Below, one piece after another: positions 5,353 to 6,321 of a stretch of DNA of 6,321 nucleotides. Numbering within the stretch: the first letter of the stretch is position 1; each line of letters begins with the position of its first letter. Made by a program: the position numbers and the translations under genes. Origin of the DNA: an uncultured Flavobacteriia bacterium (GTDB lineage Bacteria > Bacteroidota > Bacteroidia > Flavobacteriales_D > Crocinitomicaceae); contig CAIYQV010000488.1 in NCBI GenBank assembly GCA_903928365.1, positions 1 to 6,321 of the forward strand, in the 5' to 3' direction. Below the pieces are notes generated by a model, which searched no databases, was not told the origin of the DNA, and saw only the letters and a list, made by a program, of their open reading frames with translations.

Positions 5353-6231
5353 ATGGCCTCGTACAAGATCAAAGACCTTGAAGTACTGACCGGTGTCAAA
5401 GCACACACGCTGCGCATTTGGGAAAAAAGATATGATTTCATTAAGCCGGACCGTACGGAAACACAAATCCGGACCTACAGTGATGAAGAATTGGTGATTT
5501 TGCTGAATGTTGCACTCCTAAACAAAAACGGAGTAAAAATTTCCAAGATCGCGGACATGAGTCGCGATCAGATCGCAAAAAAAGTAGTTGAAGTCACTGC
5601 AAAAAAAGACCCGGAGGTCAGTCAGGAAAAACTACTTCTGGCACTCGTCGAGCTAGACGAAGATCTTTTCCGAAACACATTGCAAGAACTTATAGATGTT
5701 TGTGGCTTGGAACGGACTTTTACCGAACATCTTATACCTTTTCTTGACAGAATTGGGGTGATGTGGCTTGTCGGAACCATTAATCCTGCACAGGAACATT
5801 TCATTTCGAATCTTATACGTCAAAAGATCATTTCCACCATAGATTTGCTTGATGTACCACTCGCAAAGGGCAGTCCAGTGATGCTTTTCCTTCCCGAACA
5901 CGAATGGCACGAGATCAGCTTGTTGTTTTATCAATTCTCCCTAAGGAACAAAGGCATTCCAACCGTTTACTTAGGTCAAAGTTTACCTTACGAATCTTTA
6001 CTGGAGGCCATCCGTAAAGTGAAACCGTGTGCTCTTGTCAGTTCATGGCTTACAGCTGTAGATGAGCAATTCATGGTAAATTACCTACAGCAACTGTCCA
6101 AAGAAATTTCAGGTATTCCGCACTATGCAGGTGGATATCAGGTAAACTTGAACAGTGCCCGGTTAAGTGGGTTAGTACATGAGATTAAAGTGCTTTCAGA
6201 TCTGGAAGGATTGCATTCGTACGTTAAGTGA
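5353..6231 (+). CDS. MerR-family regulator with B12-binding (CarH/LitR-like) sensor domain
   Basis: 292 aa. Residues 1-70 are a MerR winged helix-turn-helix (YKIKDLEVLTGVKAHTLRIW, then EKRYDFIKPDR and RTYSDEEL). Residues about 90-170 form the helical cap of B12 photoreceptors with the W-x9-EH motif: Trp138, Glu148, His149. Residues about 175-290 are a Rossmann-like cobalamin-binding domain with the lower-ligand His186 in EWHEIS (a variant of DxHxxG, Asp to Glu and Gly to Ser), YLGQSLP (206-212), SSWLT (230-234) and AGGY (259-262). Relatives such as CarH and LitR bind adenosylcobalamin in the dark as tetramers, repress carotenoid genes and release DNA on light exposure. The family is therefore clear, but the target genes are not in the window and light response is inferred. 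The residue after Trp138 is Leu139, whereas Thermus CarH has His132. The start at 5353 has no Shine-Dalgarno sequence. The gene is divergent from the lipoprotein gene, and its 3' end overlaps the convergent neighbour by 8 bp. Confidence 0.9.
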   Translation: MASYKIKDLEVLTGVKAHTLRIWEKRYDFIKPDRTETQIRTYSDEELVILLNVALLNKNGVKISKIADMSRDQIAKKVVEVTAKKDPEVSQEKLLLALVELDEDLFRNTLQELIDVCGLERTFTEHLIPFLDRIGVMWLVGTINPAQEHFISNLIRQKIISTIDLLDVPLAKGSPVMLFLPEHEWHEISLLFYQFSLRNKGIPTVYLGQSLPYESLLEAIRKVKPCALVSSWLTAVDEQFMVNYLQQLSKEISGIPHYAGGYQVNLNSARLSGLVHEIKVLSDLEGLHSYVK

Positions 6232-6321
6232 TCATCACTCCTTTGAGCCCTACCTGATCAATCAATTTCATTTTATTGGGTGCAATTGTTTCGGGTAGGA
6301 AAACGAATTTCTTATCGTACA
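6224..6321 (-). CDS. C-terminal end of an unrecognised gene (cut by window edge)
   Basis: A - strand frame enters from the right edge and runs open for 31 full codons to a TAA at 6224-6226. The residues read YDKKFVFLPETIAPNK followed by MKLIDQVGLKGVMIT. The composition is protein-like (alternating hydrophobic strand, then helix, then a short strand), while the other two - strand frames here are closed by stops. It is convergent with the regulator and overlaps its last 8 bp, and no terminator hairpin lies between them. Too little is visible to name a family. Carotenoid genes are frequent neighbours of CarH-like regulators in Bacteroidota, but this tail does not look like the phytoene desaturase C-terminus. 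Confidence 0.55.
   Translation of the reverse strand, partial: YDKKFVFLPETIAPNKMKLIDQVGLKGVMIT

Noticed and set aside
5653..5934. Open frame of 93 codons on the - strand inside the regulator gene
   Set aside because: Antisense to the conserved B12-binding region; no independent support.
1..6321. CRISPR array, tRNA/rRNA, insertion sequence or phage remnant
   Set aside because: No spaced direct repeats, no cloverleaf-like sequence, no transposase or terminal inverted repeats were seen; gaps between genes are all under 150 bp.

Overview
The window reads as a piece of a Bacteroidota chromosome, most like the Flavobacteriia side of the phylum. The evidence is a secreted protein with a C-terminal type IX secretion (T9SS) sorting domain, three perfect TAnnTTTG-type -7 promoter boxes with almost no Shine-Dalgarno sequences, a Bacteroidota-style Mrp protein, and a short lipoprotein with no recognisable family. 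Base composition is moderate to low GC and looks even across the window. I see no mobile element, tRNA, rRNA or CRISPR array.

Layout, left to right. (1) The 3' part of an imidazolonepropionase-like amidohydrolase on the + strand (2-619, cut by the window edge). (2) A bidirectional terminator hairpin (624-644). (3) A large T9SS-exported, multi-domain surface protein on the - strand (665-2416). (4) A 145-bp divergent intergenic region with the promoter of the next gene, overlapped by a perfect 19-bp palindrome. (5) A Mn-type superoxide dismutase on the + strand (2562-3161). (6) A second bidirectional hairpin terminator (3184-3208). (7) A - strand cluster: a lipoprotein (4623-5222), then the P-loop Fe-S carrier ATPase Mrp (3490-4578), then a short Nfu-type Fe-S scaffold (3239-3493) whose start overlaps the mrp stop as ATGA. 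(8) A divergent MerR-type regulator with a B12-binding, CarH-like light-sensor architecture (5353-6231). (9) The last 32 codons of an unrecognised - strand gene (6224-6321, cut by the window edge), whose 3' end overlaps the regulator's by 8 bp.

Functionally, the core of the window is redox and Fe-S homeostasis. SOD protects Fe-S clusters from superoxide, and the adjacent Mrp-Nfu pair assembles or delivers clusters. Two observations stand out. First, Mrp lacks the CxxC that normally holds the bridging cluster, and it is translationally coupled to an Nfu that has one. Second, the SOD promoter is covered by a 9-1-9 palindrome resembling Fur/PerR-family operators. The CarH-like regulator keeps the W-x9-EH motif and the cobalamin His, but has Leu where the characterised protein has its light-adduct His. 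None of this amounts to a clearly new multi-gene system; most of the window is ordinary core genome with some features worth testing.
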